Shown here: positions 1 to 7,689 of the stretch, piece by piece
How positions within the stretch are numbered: the first letter of the stretch is position 1
How the letters are laid out: every line of letters starts with the position of its first letter
Assembly (NCBI GenBank): GCA_035762175.1
Contig: DASTPP010000134.1
Span: forward strand, 3,328-67,327
Source of the DNA: DASTPP01 sp035762175
GTDB lineage: Bacteria > Myxococcota_A > Polyangia > Polyangiales > Polyangiaceae
Length of the DNA: 64,000 nt
Direction of reading: 5' to 3'
The notes under the pieces: model-generated
Told to the model about the DNA's origin: nothing
The model's input: the letters and a program-made list of their open reading frames with translations, nothing else
Databases searched by the model: none
Program-made: the position numbers and the translations under genes

Positions 1-282
1 ACGCCGCCCGACCAGACCACCGTGAGCGCCTCGTCGATCGTCGTCCGGACGGGGCAGGCCATCGCCGTGCGCGCCCACCCGGTCATGAGCGAAGACGAGC
101 TCGAAGACGATGACCGCTTCGAGCTGCGCTCGCAAGACCAGGCGGTTCTCGGGGTCGACCAGGGCGACGAGCCGTACCTCTTCGTGATCTACGGCGTCAC
201 GCCGGGCGACACGCGCGTGCAGGCGTTCGTCAACGGCCGCCCCGGCCCCACCATCAACGCCACCGTCGTCGTGGTGCCCTGA
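1..282 (+). CDS. C-terminal part of a secreted or cell-surface protein (5' end outside window)
   Basis: The frame is open from base 1 and ends at TGA 280-282, so only the last 93 residues are visible. A GTG at 22 could start an 86-residue protein, but the frame continues upstream with similar composition, so a truncated gene is more likely. The text alternates short beta-type stretches with acidic patches and ends in a run of valines and a proline, as in bacterial Ig-like or Big domains at the end of exported proteins. No catalytic motif is visible. The family is not recognised; the surface-domain idea is inference from composition. Confidence 0.5.
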   Translation, partial: TPPDQTTVSASSIVVRTGQAIAVRAHPVMSEDELEDDDRFELRSQDQAVLGVDQGDEPYLFVIYGVTPGDTRVQAFVNGRPGPTINATVVVVP

Positions 283-374
283 GCGGCGACGCGGCGCGGC
301 AATTGCCGGGCTCGCGACGCACCTTCGCCTACCCAGGCAGCATCTTGGCGGAACGTGACGTATAGTAAAGCGAC

Positions 375-1025
375 ATGAACCTCTCCGCCGGCGAGTCGAG
401 CGGCATAGAAACCACCGAGAGCCGACGAGGGGGCGAAGGCGAAGCCAAGGGCGGCCGCGGCGGCGGGCTTCGGCTCGTGCTCCAGAGCCTGGTCGCGGTC
501 TTTGTGCTCCTGGGCTTCGTCTCGGCGCTGGCGCACCTGCTCAAGCCCGAACTCGAAGCGTTCGGGCGCGGGTTTCTCGAGCGCTTCGGGGCGCTCGGGC
601 TGACGCTCGGCACCTTCTTGGCCGACGGGTTTCACTTCCCGATCCCGCCGCAATTTTACATGCTGGCCGCCATCACCTCGGGGTGGTCGCCGGTGACGAG
701 CGTGGCGGCGATCACGGCCGGGTCGCTGGTGGGGGGCGTGGTTTCGCACCTCATCGGGCGCCACCTGCTCTGGCGGCTCCGGTTTTTGCGTCGCATCGTC
801 GACCGCTCGCGCAAGCGCTTCGACTGGCTCTTCGCCAAGTACGGCTACTGGGCGGTGGCGGTGGGCAGCATCTCGCCGGTGCCCTTCTCGCTGCTCTGCA
901 ACCTCTCGGGCCTCTACAAGGTGCCCTTCCGGCTCTTTCTGGTCTTGAGCCTGTTCCGCGTCCCGCGCGTGATGCTCTTTTACGTGCTCATTCGCGTCGG
1001 CTGGGCGTCGGCCGGCGGCGGCTGA
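375..1025 (+). CDS. VTT (SNARE-associated/DedA-like) inner membrane protein
   Basis: 216 residues. After a charged Gly/Arg-rich N-terminus of about 33 residues comes a membrane segment (LRLVLQSLVAVFVLLGFVSA), then a VTT-type core: a re-entrant-like stretch around FHFPIPPQFYMLAA, an aliphatic segment with GSLVGGVVSHLIGR, and a C-terminal hairpin containing the prolines of ISPVPFSLLCNLSG. Members of this family act in the cytoplasmic membrane in lipid and proton-motive-force homeostasis; the substrate of this one cannot be told. ATG at 375 is the first start. The last codons and the TGA form the first unit of a 45-bp tandem repeat. Confidence 0.82.
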   Translation: MNLSAGESSGIETTESRRGGEGEAKGGRGGGLRLVLQSLVAVFVLLGFVSALAHLLKPELEAFGRGFLERFGALGLTLGTFLADGFHFPIPPQFYMLAAITSGWSPVTSVAAITAGSLVGGVVSHLIGRHLLWRLRFLRRIVDRSRKRFDWLFAKYGYWAVAVGSISPVPFSLLCNLSGLYKVPFRLFLVLSLFRVPRVMLFYVLIRVGWASAGGG

Positions 1026-1160
1026 GCGGCCCCGGTTCACGTCGGCTGGGCGTCGGCCGGCGGCGGCTGAGCGGGTCGCATTCGCGTCGGCTGGGCGTTG
1101 ACCGGCGGCGGCCGAGCGGGTCTCATTCGGCGGCGGCCGGCGGCGGCCGAGCGGGTCTCA
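991..1160. repeat. 45-bp tandem repeat spanning two convergent gene ends
   Basis: Units start at 991, 1036 and 1081 (45 bp each), followed by a 35-bp unit at 1126. Each contains the core GTCGGCTGGGCG or a decayed version. The first unit encodes the end of the VTT gene including its TGA (1023-1025). The second repeats the TGA in the same frame (1068-1070). The last unit carries TCA 1158-1160, the TGA of the minus-strand nuclease gene. Confidence 0.9.
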
Positions 1161-2042
1161 TTCGGCGTCGACGCGGGCCTCGATCGCGGCCTGCGTGGCC
1201 TCGGCCACGTCCGACAGGAGGTCGTAGCCGCTCGCCTTCTCGACGTCGTCGACGCGCGTGCGGTAGCGCCGCCATTCGTCGGACGAGATACCTTTGACGT
1301 TGGGCATGCGCACGGCGATGACGCGGGTGCCGGGGCCCACGTCGGCGGCGCCTTGGCCGCGCTCGAGCACGGCGACGACCTTGAAGAAGGCCTCGGGCAC
1401 GGCGACGCCGCCGCGGCCGATGCGGGGCGGGTTCTGGGCGTAGAGGGGGCCGGCGACGACGTAGAGGTCTTTGCCCCGGCGCGCGAGCTCTTGGCAGTGC
1501 TCTTCGAGGCGCAGCCAGGGGCCGGCGTTCAGGTCGTGGGTCTGGGGCAAGATGTTGGTAAGTAGAAAGGTCGCGCGGTTGTCGTCGGGCGTCGCGGTGC
1601 GCTCTTCCGAGCGCACCATGTGCCCGCGGTCGAAGCCCGAGTCGGTGTAGTCTTCGTGGCGCACGCGGTAGACGCCGGCGGGCAGCTGCTCGTCGACGAG
1701 GAACTTGCCCTGGTGGCGCTTGGCGGGGCCGAAGTGCGAGGCGTTCAGGTTCCAGCCGACCCAGTTGGCGCCGTTGCGCTTGGGGTTGTACGAGAGCGCG
1801 TACTGGGGCTTGACGAGAAGCTGGTCGTCGCTCGGGTCGGCGTCGGCGGGCACGCCCAGCGCGAGGTGCGGGCTCGTCTGGCGGCCGCGGCCCGAGGCGG
1901 GGCGGCCGCCGGCCGGCGGCGGCTTGGCCGCGTCGGTGCGGGGCGGCTTCGGGCGGTCGCGATCGAGGACGGCGTCGTTGCCGCAGCTGGCGAGGGCGAG
2001 GGCGAGCAGGGCGGGGGCGGCGAGCGCGCGGGCGGCCGGCAT
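1158..2042 (-). CDS. Lipoprotein DNA/RNA non-specific endonuclease (NucA/Serratia type)
   Basis: 294 residues. A lipoprotein signal ends in LALASC (Cys20), followed by a Pro-rich linker to about residue 55 and a beta-beta-alpha-metal nuclease domain. The family motif DRGH is at 138-141 (His141 catalytic base). NILPQ (163-167) and DLNAGPW follow, with Asn172 and Glu180 at the positions of the metal-binding Asn and Glu of Serratia nuclease. It should cut DNA and RNA outside the cytoplasm, for scavenging or predation. The stop codon lies in the repeat shared with the convergent VTT gene. The gene diverges from the histidine phosphatase at 2114. Confidence 0.93.
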   Translation of the reverse strand: MPAARALAAPALLALALASCGNDAVLDRDRPKPPRTDAAKPPPAGGRPASGRGRQTSPHLALGVPADADPSDDQLLVKPQYALSYNPKRNGANWVGWNLNASHFGPAKRHQGKFLVDEQLPAGVYRVRHEDYTDSGFDRGHMVRSEERTATPDDNRATFLLTNILPQTHDLNAGPWLRLEEHCQELARRGKDLYVVAGPLYAQNPPRIGRGGVAVPEAFFKVVAVLERGQGAADVGPGTRVIAVRMPNVKGISSDEWRRYRTRVDDVEKASGYDLLSDVAEATQAAIEARVDAE

Positions 2043-2113
2043 GGGCCCGCTGGCTTACTACGGCGGGGGCGCGGCGTTGACGCCCGTCGGGCGCCCCGCC
2101 ACCGTGGGCCGCC

Positions 2114-2794
2114 GTGCCCCCCGAGCGCGCCCCGCCCCGCAGCCCCCTCTGGCCCCGAACGACCCGCATTTACCTCGTCCGGCACGCCGAGAGCGTGGCG
2201 AACGCGGGCGCGTACTTCGCGGGCCAGAGCGACGCGCCCCTGAGCGAGCGGGGGCGGCGGCAGGCCGAGGCGCTGGGGCAGGCCTTCGCGCGCGTGCCGC
2301 TCGACGCGCTCTACGCGAGCGATCTCGAGCGCGCGCGCGACACGGCGGCGGCGATCGTCCGAGGGCGCTTGCTCGACGTCGTGCCCGAGCGGGGGCTGCG
2401 CGAGCGGGACATGGGCGAGCTCTCGGGCGTGTCGTTCGACGAGGTGCGCGAGCGCTCCCCCGAGCTGTGGCAGAAGATCCTCGCGCGCGACCCCTACGCG
2501 GCGCCGCCCGGCGGCGAGAGCCACGCCGAGCTGGCCGAGCGGGTCCGGCGGACGCTCGGCGCGATCGTGCCGCGCCACCGCGGCCAGGCGATCGCGCTCG
2601 TGGCGCACGGCGGCACCATCGCGCACGCGGCGCGCCTGCTGCTCGGCGTCGACGACTTCGCGCTGCCCTTCTGGGTGGCGGCCGACAACGCGAGCGTGAC
2701 CCGGGTCGATCACGTCGAGCCGGCCGAGGGCGTGCTCTTGCCGCGGCTCGCGTACGCCAACCGCGTCGCGGCGGCCGAGGGCGACGCCTTCTGA
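2114..2794 (+). CDS. Histidine phosphatase (phosphoglycerate mutase-like) family protein
   Basis: 226 residues. The RHG-type motif LVRHAES is at 21-27 (His24 is the phosphorylated nucleophile). RARDTA, ERGLRERDMGEL and the second catalytic His in LVAHGGTI follow in the family order, and PPGGES sits where cofactor-independent mutase-like phosphatases bind substrate phosphate. About 15 residues precede the domain, so translation could start slightly later. The substrate cannot be read from sequence: sugar-phosphate, cobalamin-pathway and nucleotide phosphatases all share this fold. It is divergent from the nuclease gene, 71 bp away. Confidence 0.88.
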   Translation: MPPERAPPRSPLWPRTTRIYLVRHAESVANAGAYFAGQSDAPLSERGRRQAEALGQAFARVPLDALYASDLERARDTAAAIVRGRLLDVVPERGLRERDMGELSGVSFDEVRERSPELWQKILARDPYAAPPGGESHAELAERVRRTLGAIVPRHRGQAIALVAHGGTIAHAARLLLGVDDFALPFWVAADNASVTRVDHVEPAEGVLLPRLAYANRVAAAEGDAF

Positions 2795-2852
2795 GCGGCC
2801 GGGCGCGGGCCTCGCGCCTCGGCCGCGCGGCGGCGTCTCGGCTCTTCGCGGC

Positions 2853-2929
2853 GGTCGAGCGGGCGCTCTGGCGCGCGGGCCCTTACCGCCGAGGTCGAGC
2901 GGGCGCTCTGGCGCGCGGGCCCTTACCGC
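2853..2929. repeat. 40-bp tandem duplication over the Rieske gene stop codon
   Basis: A 37-bp identical sequence beginning GGTCGAGCGGGCGCTC occurs at 2853 and 2893 (period 40). The copy at 2893-2929 contains the stop of the Rieske gene (TTA 2923-2925 on this strand, TAA on the minus strand); the other repeats that TAA just downstream, in a different frame. Confidence 0.92.
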
Positions 2930-3630
2930 TGCGGGGGCCGGGGCGGCGGCTCGCCGTCGAACACGAGGTGCACCTCGCCGAAGGGGTCGATCTCGAGCTC
3001 GATCGGCCAGAGCGAGCGGCCGACGCAGGGGCCCGTGGTGCAGGCGCCCGAGCCGGCGTCGAAGACGGCGCCGTGGCGCCGGCAGTGCAGCTCGCCCTTG
3101 TCGTCGTCGTGCACGTCGCCGTCGCCGAAGTCGAGCGGCACGGCGAGGTGGCGGCACAGGTTGGCGTAGGCGACGAGGCGGCCGCCGGCGCGGCCGACGA
3201 GCGCCGAGCGGGCGCGGGTCGTGTCGGGCATGAGCGCGGGGGGCCAGAGCGGCACGACGAGGAAGCCCTCGCGGGGCAGCCAGGCGGCCGACCCGATCGA
3301 GAGGCGGAGCTTGGGCGGGGGCGGGCCGCTGCCGGGCGGAGGAGCACTGCTCCGGGGCGCGGGCGGAAGGCTGCCGGGCGGAGGGGCGCCGCTTCGAGGC
3401 ACGGGCGGGCCGCTGCCGGGCGGAGGGGCGCCACTCGGGGGCGCGGGCGGGAGGGTGCCCGGCGCGGGCAGGTTCATGATGGGCACGGGCGCGCTGCTGA
3501 TGCGCACGGGCACGCCGCTGACGGGCGCGGGCACGGCGCTGACGGGCGCGGGCACGCCGCTGACGGGCGCGGGCACGGCGCTGACGGGCGCGGGCGGGCG
3601 GCTGCCGGGCGGCGGGGCGTCGGTCGGCAT
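2923..3630 (-). CDS. Rieske-type [2Fe-2S] protein with Pro-rich N-terminal extension
   Basis: 235 residues. Residues 1-107 are low complexity, including 7-residue repeats of the type PVSAVPA and several APPPGS units. The remaining half is a Rieske ferredoxin domain: Cys159 and His161 (CRH) pair with Cys183 and His186 (CRRH) as cluster ligands, 22 residues apart, followed by the Gly-rich close (DAGSGACTTGPC). No membrane anchor or Tat motif is visible, so a soluble electron-transfer ferredoxin is more likely than a bc1 subunit. It follows the phosphatase gene by 28 bp on the same strand. Partner unknown. Confidence 0.85.
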   Translation of the reverse strand: MPTDAPPPGSRPPAPVSAVPAPVSGVPAPVSAVPAPVSGVPVRISSAPVPIMNLPAPGTLPPAPPSGAPPPGSGPPVPRSGAPPPGSLPPAPRSSAPPPGSGPPPPKLRLSIGSAAWLPREGFLVVPLWPPALMPDTTRARSALVGRAGGRLVAYANLCRHLAVPLDFGDGDVHDDDKGELHCRRHGAVFDAGSGACTTGPCVGRSLWPIELEIDPFGEVHLVFDGEPPPRPPQR

Positions 3631-3658
3631 CGGGTCGGCCTCGCCTCAGGCGCGCGGG

Positions 3659-4402
3659 CTAGCGCTTCTCGCCATAGGCCTTGCCGCTGCCGAAGTAGCG
3701 CCGGCGGGCGAGCACGCGCACGAGCAGGTCGCGCCGCTCGTCGGGCGGCGGCACCTGCTCGCCCGAGCGCAGGACCATGGCCGTCAGCTCGCCGCCGTAG
3801 ACGCAGCCGGTGTCGATGCCGGTGGCGCTCGCGTGCAGCTGCGGCTCGCGCTGGGCGTAGTGGCCGAAGACGACGTGGGGGGGGCCGTAGTAGCGGCTGG
3901 CCCAGGGGGTGCCGCCGGGCCGCTCGAGCGGCTCGCCGGCGGGGCCGAGCGAGCGGACGGTGAGCAGGGTGCGGCGCGACTGGTGCTCGATGGCGACGCC
4001 GGGCACGACGCCGGCGTGCACGAGGCGCACGCCGTGCTCGGGCAGGTCGAGCCAGAGCGGGGTGCGGCCGAGGTAGTCCCAGTGCTCGCGCCGGAGGCTG
4101 CGGGCGACCTGCCGGTGCATGTCGCCGAGGGGCTCGGGGGGCAGGCCCGAGCGGCGGGCCGCGTGCCAGCGCAGGAGCTTCTCTTCGTGGTTGCCGCGCA
4201 CGGCCGCGGCGCCGAGCCGGCGGGCGAGGGCGATGACGCCGGGGCTGTCGGGCCCGCGCGAGACGAGGTCGCCGGTCAGGTAGAGCCGGTCGCCGTCGCC
4301 GAAGCCCACCTTGTCGAGCAGGTCTTCGAGCTCGGCGCGGCAGCCGTGCACGTCGCCGACGATGACGGTGCGGCCGGGCCCGCGCGCGCCGGGGCCGTTC
4401 AT
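3659..4402 (-). CDS. PPP-family metallophosphoesterase (ApaH/PrpE-like)
   Basis: 247 residues from the ATG at 4402; the frame is open further upstream but without domain sequence. The family metal-binding motifs occur in order: GDVHG (16-20), GDLVSRG (44-50), GNHE (70-73), then HAG in LVHAGVVPG and the late histidine in VFGHYA. This is the arrangement of bis(5'-nucleosyl)-tetraphosphatase and PrpE-like serine/threonine phosphatases, so it could hydrolyse Ap4A or phosphoproteins. It lies 53 bp after glgC and before the Rieske gene and may be cotranscribed with both. It ends at TAG. Confidence 0.9.
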   Translation of the reverse strand: MNGPGARGPGRTVIVGDVHGCRAELEDLLDKVGFGDGDRLYLTGDLVSRGPDSPGVIALARRLGAAAVRGNHEEKLLRWHAARRSGLPPEPLGDMHRQVARSLRREHWDYLGRTPLWLDLPEHGVRLVHAGVVPGVAIEHQSRRTLLTVRSLGPAGEPLERPGGTPWASRYYGPPHVVFGHYAQREPQLHASATGIDTGCVYGGELTAMVLRSGEQVPPPDERRDLLVRVLARRRYFGSGKAYGEKR

Positions 4403-4455
4403 GGCGCGCGCGGCGGGGGCGGCGGGGGGTGGGGGCGGGCTTCGCGTGGCACGGC

Positions 4456-5718
4456 TCAGACCAGCTTGGTGCGCTTGGGCACGACGACGATGCCCCGGTC
4501 GCTGACGTAGAACCGCTGCCGGTCGCGGTCGAGATCGTAGCCGATTTCCATCCCGGGGGGTATGTCGACGTCCTTGTCGATGATGCAGCGGCGCAGGCGG
4601 GCGTGGCGGCCGACCTTGACGTTCTCGAAGATGACCGCGTCGCTCACCTCGGCGAACGAGTTGACCCGCACGCGGTACGACAGGACGCTGCGGTGCAGGC
4701 GGCCGCCCGAGATGATGCAGCCGTTCGACACGAGGCTGTCGGTGGCGATGCCGACGCGCGCGGCCTTCTCGTCGCGGAAGACGAACTTGGCGGGCGGGTC
4801 GTGGTTGATGCCGGTGCGCAGCGGCCAGCGCTGGTTGTAGAGGTTGAAGAGGGGCGAGATCTCGACCAGGTCCATCTGGGCGTCGAAGTAGGCGTCGACG
4901 GTGCCGATGTCCCGCCAGTAGCCGTGCTGCTCTTCGCCGGGCACGCGGTTCTTGGCGAAGTCGTAGACGCGCACCTTCATGCCGTTCTGGACCATCGCCG
5001 GGACGATGTCGCGGCCGAAGTCGTGCGACGAGTTCTCGTCGACCGCGTCCTCGCTGAGCTGGTTGATGAGCGGCAGGGTGCGAAAGACGTAGTTGCCCAT
5101 GCTCGCCAGGCACATGTCGGCCGAGCCGGGCATGGTCGGCGGGTCGGCCACCTTCTCGTGGAACGCGACGATGCGCCCCGTCGCGTCGACCTCGATGACG
5201 CCGAAGGCCTTCGCCTCCTCCTTCTTCACGGGGATGGCGGCCACGGTCAGGTCGGCGCCCTGGCGCACGTGCTCGGCCACCATGTGCCGCACGTCCATCT
5301 TGTAGACGTGGTCGCCGCCGAAGATGGCCACGATGTCGGGCCGCTCGTCGGTGATGACGTGCTGGGTCTGGTAGACGGCGTCGGCCGAGCCCTTGAACCA
5401 CGACTTGCCCGTGCGCTGCTGCGCGGGGATGGTCTCGATGAAGTGCTCGAGCATCGGCGACATGCGCCACGAGCGCGCGATGTGCTCTTCGAGGCTCGCG
5501 CTCTTGTACTGCGTCAGCACCTTGATGCGGAAGAAGCCCGAGTTGACGAAGTTCGACAGGACCAGGTCGATGATGCGGTAGCGGCCCCCGAAGGGCACGG
5601 CGGGCTTGGCGCGGTCGAGCGTCAGCGGCCCGAGCCTGCGGCCCTCGCCGCCGGCGAGGATCATCACCAAACAGCGCGACGTTTCGAAGGGAGCGTCGAG
5701 CACCAGCTCGCTGGCCAT
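4456..5718 (-). CDS. glgC: Glucose-1-phosphate adenylyltransferase (ADP-glucose pyrophosphorylase)
   Basis: 420 residues, the usual GlgC length. The nucleotide-binding motif LAGGEGRRLGPLT (20-32) is followed by AKPAVPFGGRYRIIDLVLSN, the GGDHVYKMD metal-binding site and FHEKVADPP (the sugar-phosphate Lys region). GYWRDIGTVDAYFDAQMDLV comes next, and the last 100 residues form a left-handed beta helix with the regulatory and oligomerisation region. It makes ADP-glucose from ATP and glucose-1-phosphate, the committed step of bacterial glycogen synthesis in the cytoplasm. First gene of a minus-strand string, divergent from a lipoprotein gene. No other glycogen gene is in the window. Confidence 0.96.
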   Translation of the reverse strand: MASELVLDAPFETSRCLVMILAGGEGRRLGPLTLDRAKPAVPFGGRYRIIDLVLSNFVNSGFFRIKVLTQYKSASLEEHIARSWRMSPMLEHFIETIPAQQRTGKSWFKGSADAVYQTQHVITDERPDIVAIFGGDHVYKMDVRHMVAEHVRQGADLTVAAIPVKKEEAKAFGVIEVDATGRIVAFHEKVADPPTMPGSADMCLASMGNYVFRTLPLINQLSEDAVDENSSHDFGRDIVPAMVQNGMKVRVYDFAKNRVPGEEQHGYWRDIGTVDAYFDAQMDLVEISPLFNLYNQRWPLRTGINHDPPAKFVFRDEKAARVGIATDSLVSNGCIISGGRLHRSVLSYRVRVNSFAEVSDAVIFENVKVGRHARLRRCIIDKDVDIPPGMEIGYDLDRDRQRFYVSDRGIVVVPKRTKLV

Positions 5719-5967
5719 GCGGCGCAGTGTAGCCGATTGCGCGCCCTTTCAAGCCCCCGACCCCGGGGCCCGCGCCCGATTCGTCCCGGCCCGTGAGGCC
5801 CCCCGCCGCTCGGCGCGAGCGCGGGCCCGGCGCCCGCCCCGAGGGCGCGGGCCGGGCGGCGCGCGGGCGCTTTCGCTTGCGACGGCTTCGGCCCGCGTGG
5901 TAGCGGTTGACGTCGCCGGGCGGGCGCCGCAGGCCGGCGCCCATCTGCTCGCCCCGCGCACCACGCG

Positions 5968-6789
5968 ATGACGCCCGACGATCGGCCCCCCCACGGTTGC
6001 GGTACTCGCTCGGCCTCGGCTCGCCCGGGGCGCCCCGACTCGCCGCCCCCGGGCCGGCGGGCCCTCGCGCCCGCGCCGCCCGGCCCGCGCTTCGGCCGGG
6101 CCGCCCCCCTCGCCCCGCTCGCCGCCGCGCTCGCGCTCGCGCTCGCCGGCCCCGCCGCCTGCAGTGGCGGGGGCGACGAAGACTACAAAGCGCGCCCCTC
6201 GCCGAGCGGCCGCGCCGCCAACCTGCCCAGCGTGCCGACGCTGCCCCAGAAGCCGAAAAAACAGGGCGACGCCTACACGGTCTACGGCGCCATTCACGAC
6301 CTGAGAAGCCGCGTGCACGGCCCCAAGCTGCAGGGCAAGACCATCAGCGTCGTCGGGTACATCACCAAGACCAACCTCGGCGACGCGCCCCCCTGCGCCG
6401 TGCACCCCGGCGGCGTCAAAGACAAGCCCGAGTGCGAAAAAGACCCGCCCCCGGTGCCCGCCTTTTGGATCGCCGACGACAAAGAAGCCCCCGAGCGCGA
6501 AAGCATCAAGGTGCTCGGCTTCGCCTCGAACTACGCCCGCCTCTACGACGCCATTCGCAAGTACAAAGGCGGCAGCAAAGAGAGTGCCAAAGACGACGTC
6601 TGGGGCGTCGACATCCCCAACCCTGTGCCCAACAAGGGCGCCAAGGTCAAGGTCACCGGCGTCTATAACTTCACCTTCACCAAGGCCTCGCAGGGCACCG
6701 AGAGCGATCCGCTCAACGGCGTGCTCACCTACGAGTCGCTGACGTACCTCGAGCCCCCGCCCGAGCCCGCCAAGCTGCCCGGCATGTAA
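5968..6789 (+). CDS. Lipoprotein of unknown function
   Basis: 273 residues. A long Arg/Pro-rich N-terminus leads to a hydrophobic stretch and a lipobox-like GPAAC (Cys65), so the true start may be internal. The mature part reads like a single beta-rich domain: YTVYGAIHDL, KTISVVGYITKTN, a Cys pair (CAVHPGG...CEKDPPP) and a second half ending KVKVTGVYNFTF, which resembles two halves of an OB-like fold. Its base composition is lower in GC than its neighbours, with many AAA and AAG codons. The family is not recognised. It is convergent with the gene at 7073, with a hairpin repeat between them. Confidence 0.75.
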   Translation: MTPDDRPPHGCGTRSASARPGRPDSPPPGRRALAPAPPGPRFGRAAPLAPLAAALALALAGPAACSGGGDEDYKARPSPSGRAANLPSVPTLPQKPKKQGDAYTVYGAIHDLRSRVHGPKLQGKTISVVGYITKTNLGDAPPCAVHPGGVKDKPECEKDPPPVPAFWIADDKEAPERESIKVLGFASNYARLYDAIRKYKGGSKESAKDDVWGVDIPNPVPNKGAKVKVTGVYNFTFTKASQGTESDPLNGVLTYESLTYLEPPPEPAKLPGM

Positions 6790-6830
6790 CGTCCCGGGCT
6801 GACGCGGGGGTCGCGAAGCGCCCGGCGGAC

Positions 6831-7022
6831 CGCCCAGGTTGAAACCTGGGCTCCGGCAAGCCCCCTTCGAACGGAGAGCCAAGCCCGGCACTCCGGCCGG
6901 GCTCTCCGAGTCGTTGCGGTGCCCGCGCCGCGCCCGGGCGCCCCCGCGGGAGCCCGGCCCCGGAGCCGGGCTTCGCTCTCCGTTCCCGCGTTTCACGCGT
7001 AGCCCAGGCTTCAGCCTGGGCG
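6831..7022. repeat. Dispersed hairpin element, copy 1 (192 bp)
   Basis: The left end CGCCCAGGTTGAAACCTGGG and the right end AGCCCAGGCTTCAGCCTGGG are each palindromic and are also inverted to each other, so the element has structured terminal inverted repeats. Internal pieces GGAGAG...CCCGGC and GAGCCCGG...CCGGGCT add further hairpins. A related copy lies at 18464-18657. It has no coding capacity and sits between convergent genes. Confidence 0.85.
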
Positions 7023-7072
7023 GCTGGGGCCCTGGCCGACCGATCGTTTCGCAACACCTCTTCAGTGCGGGG

Positions 7073-7498
7073 CTAGCGCTCGGGGCGAGGGTCGGGCGCC
7101 CAGAGCCAGGCGCCCCCGTCGTCTTCGCGCTCGCCGCGGCCCCAGGTGCCCTCGAGCACCCCGTCGTCGCGGCGCCGCAAGAGGGCGCGCCCCGAGGCGC
7201 GACCTTGCGTCCAGAGGCAGTGCAGGCGGGGGCCTTCGGGCACGCAGCGCAGGTGGCCGCGCCGGTAAACTCCTTCGAGCTCGTCGCCCGCATCACGCAG
7301 GACGACAGGGCCCCACGTTGTCCGGTACGAGCCGACAAAGCGGTCTTCGAGCAGGCCGAAAAAGCCGCCCTCGGGGCGTTGGCAAGCCGAAAGGGCCAGC
7401 GCGAGGGCCAGAAAAGCCCGAGGCGGCCACGCCCCCCGCGAGGGCGCCTGCGGGCGTCGGCCTCGCGGAAAGGGCGCCGCGGGGGTGCTGGAGGGCAC
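7073..7498 (-). CDS. Small lipoprotein of unknown function
   Basis: The reading frame extends to an ATG at 7705, but the first 70 codons are Pro/Arg-rich and would overlap the start region of divergent tamA. A GTG at 7498 gives 141 residues with a Sec/lipoprotein signal (PRAFLALALALSAC) about 30 residues in. The mature part is a compact beta-rich domain with two Cys (RCVPEGPRLHCLW) and repeated YRTTW / EGVYRRG / EGTWGRG motifs, as in small extracytoplasmic 'membrane-bound lysozyme inhibitor'-like or lipocalin-like folds. That comparison is weak and no function is claimed. It ends at TAG. Confidence 0.6.
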   Translation of the reverse strand: MPSSTPAAPFPRGRRPQAPSRGAWPPRAFLALALALSACQRPEGGFFGLLEDRFVGSYRTTWGPVVLRDAGDELEGVYRRGHLRCVPEGPRLHCLWTQGRASGRALLRRRDDGVLEGTWGRGEREDDGGAWLWAPDPRPER

Positions 7499-7689
7499 GT
7501 GGCGGGCGCCGGGCCGGGGGGCAGAAGGGGTCAGGGGCGTGCCGTTGTCTACACGAGGTTGAGGTGGGTTGAAGAGGCCTACACGCGGGGGGGCGACGAG
7601 GGCGGGTGCCGGGCCCGACGGCGCCGGACCGGGCTGGCGCGGGCGGGCGGCCATGGTACGCCCCGGCGCTGGTGCGTCGATACGCAAGC

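Noticed and set aside
189..1040. 283-codon minus-strand frame opposite the VTT gene
   Set aside because: Arg/Glu/His-rich complement shadow; the plus strand has a clear membrane protein.
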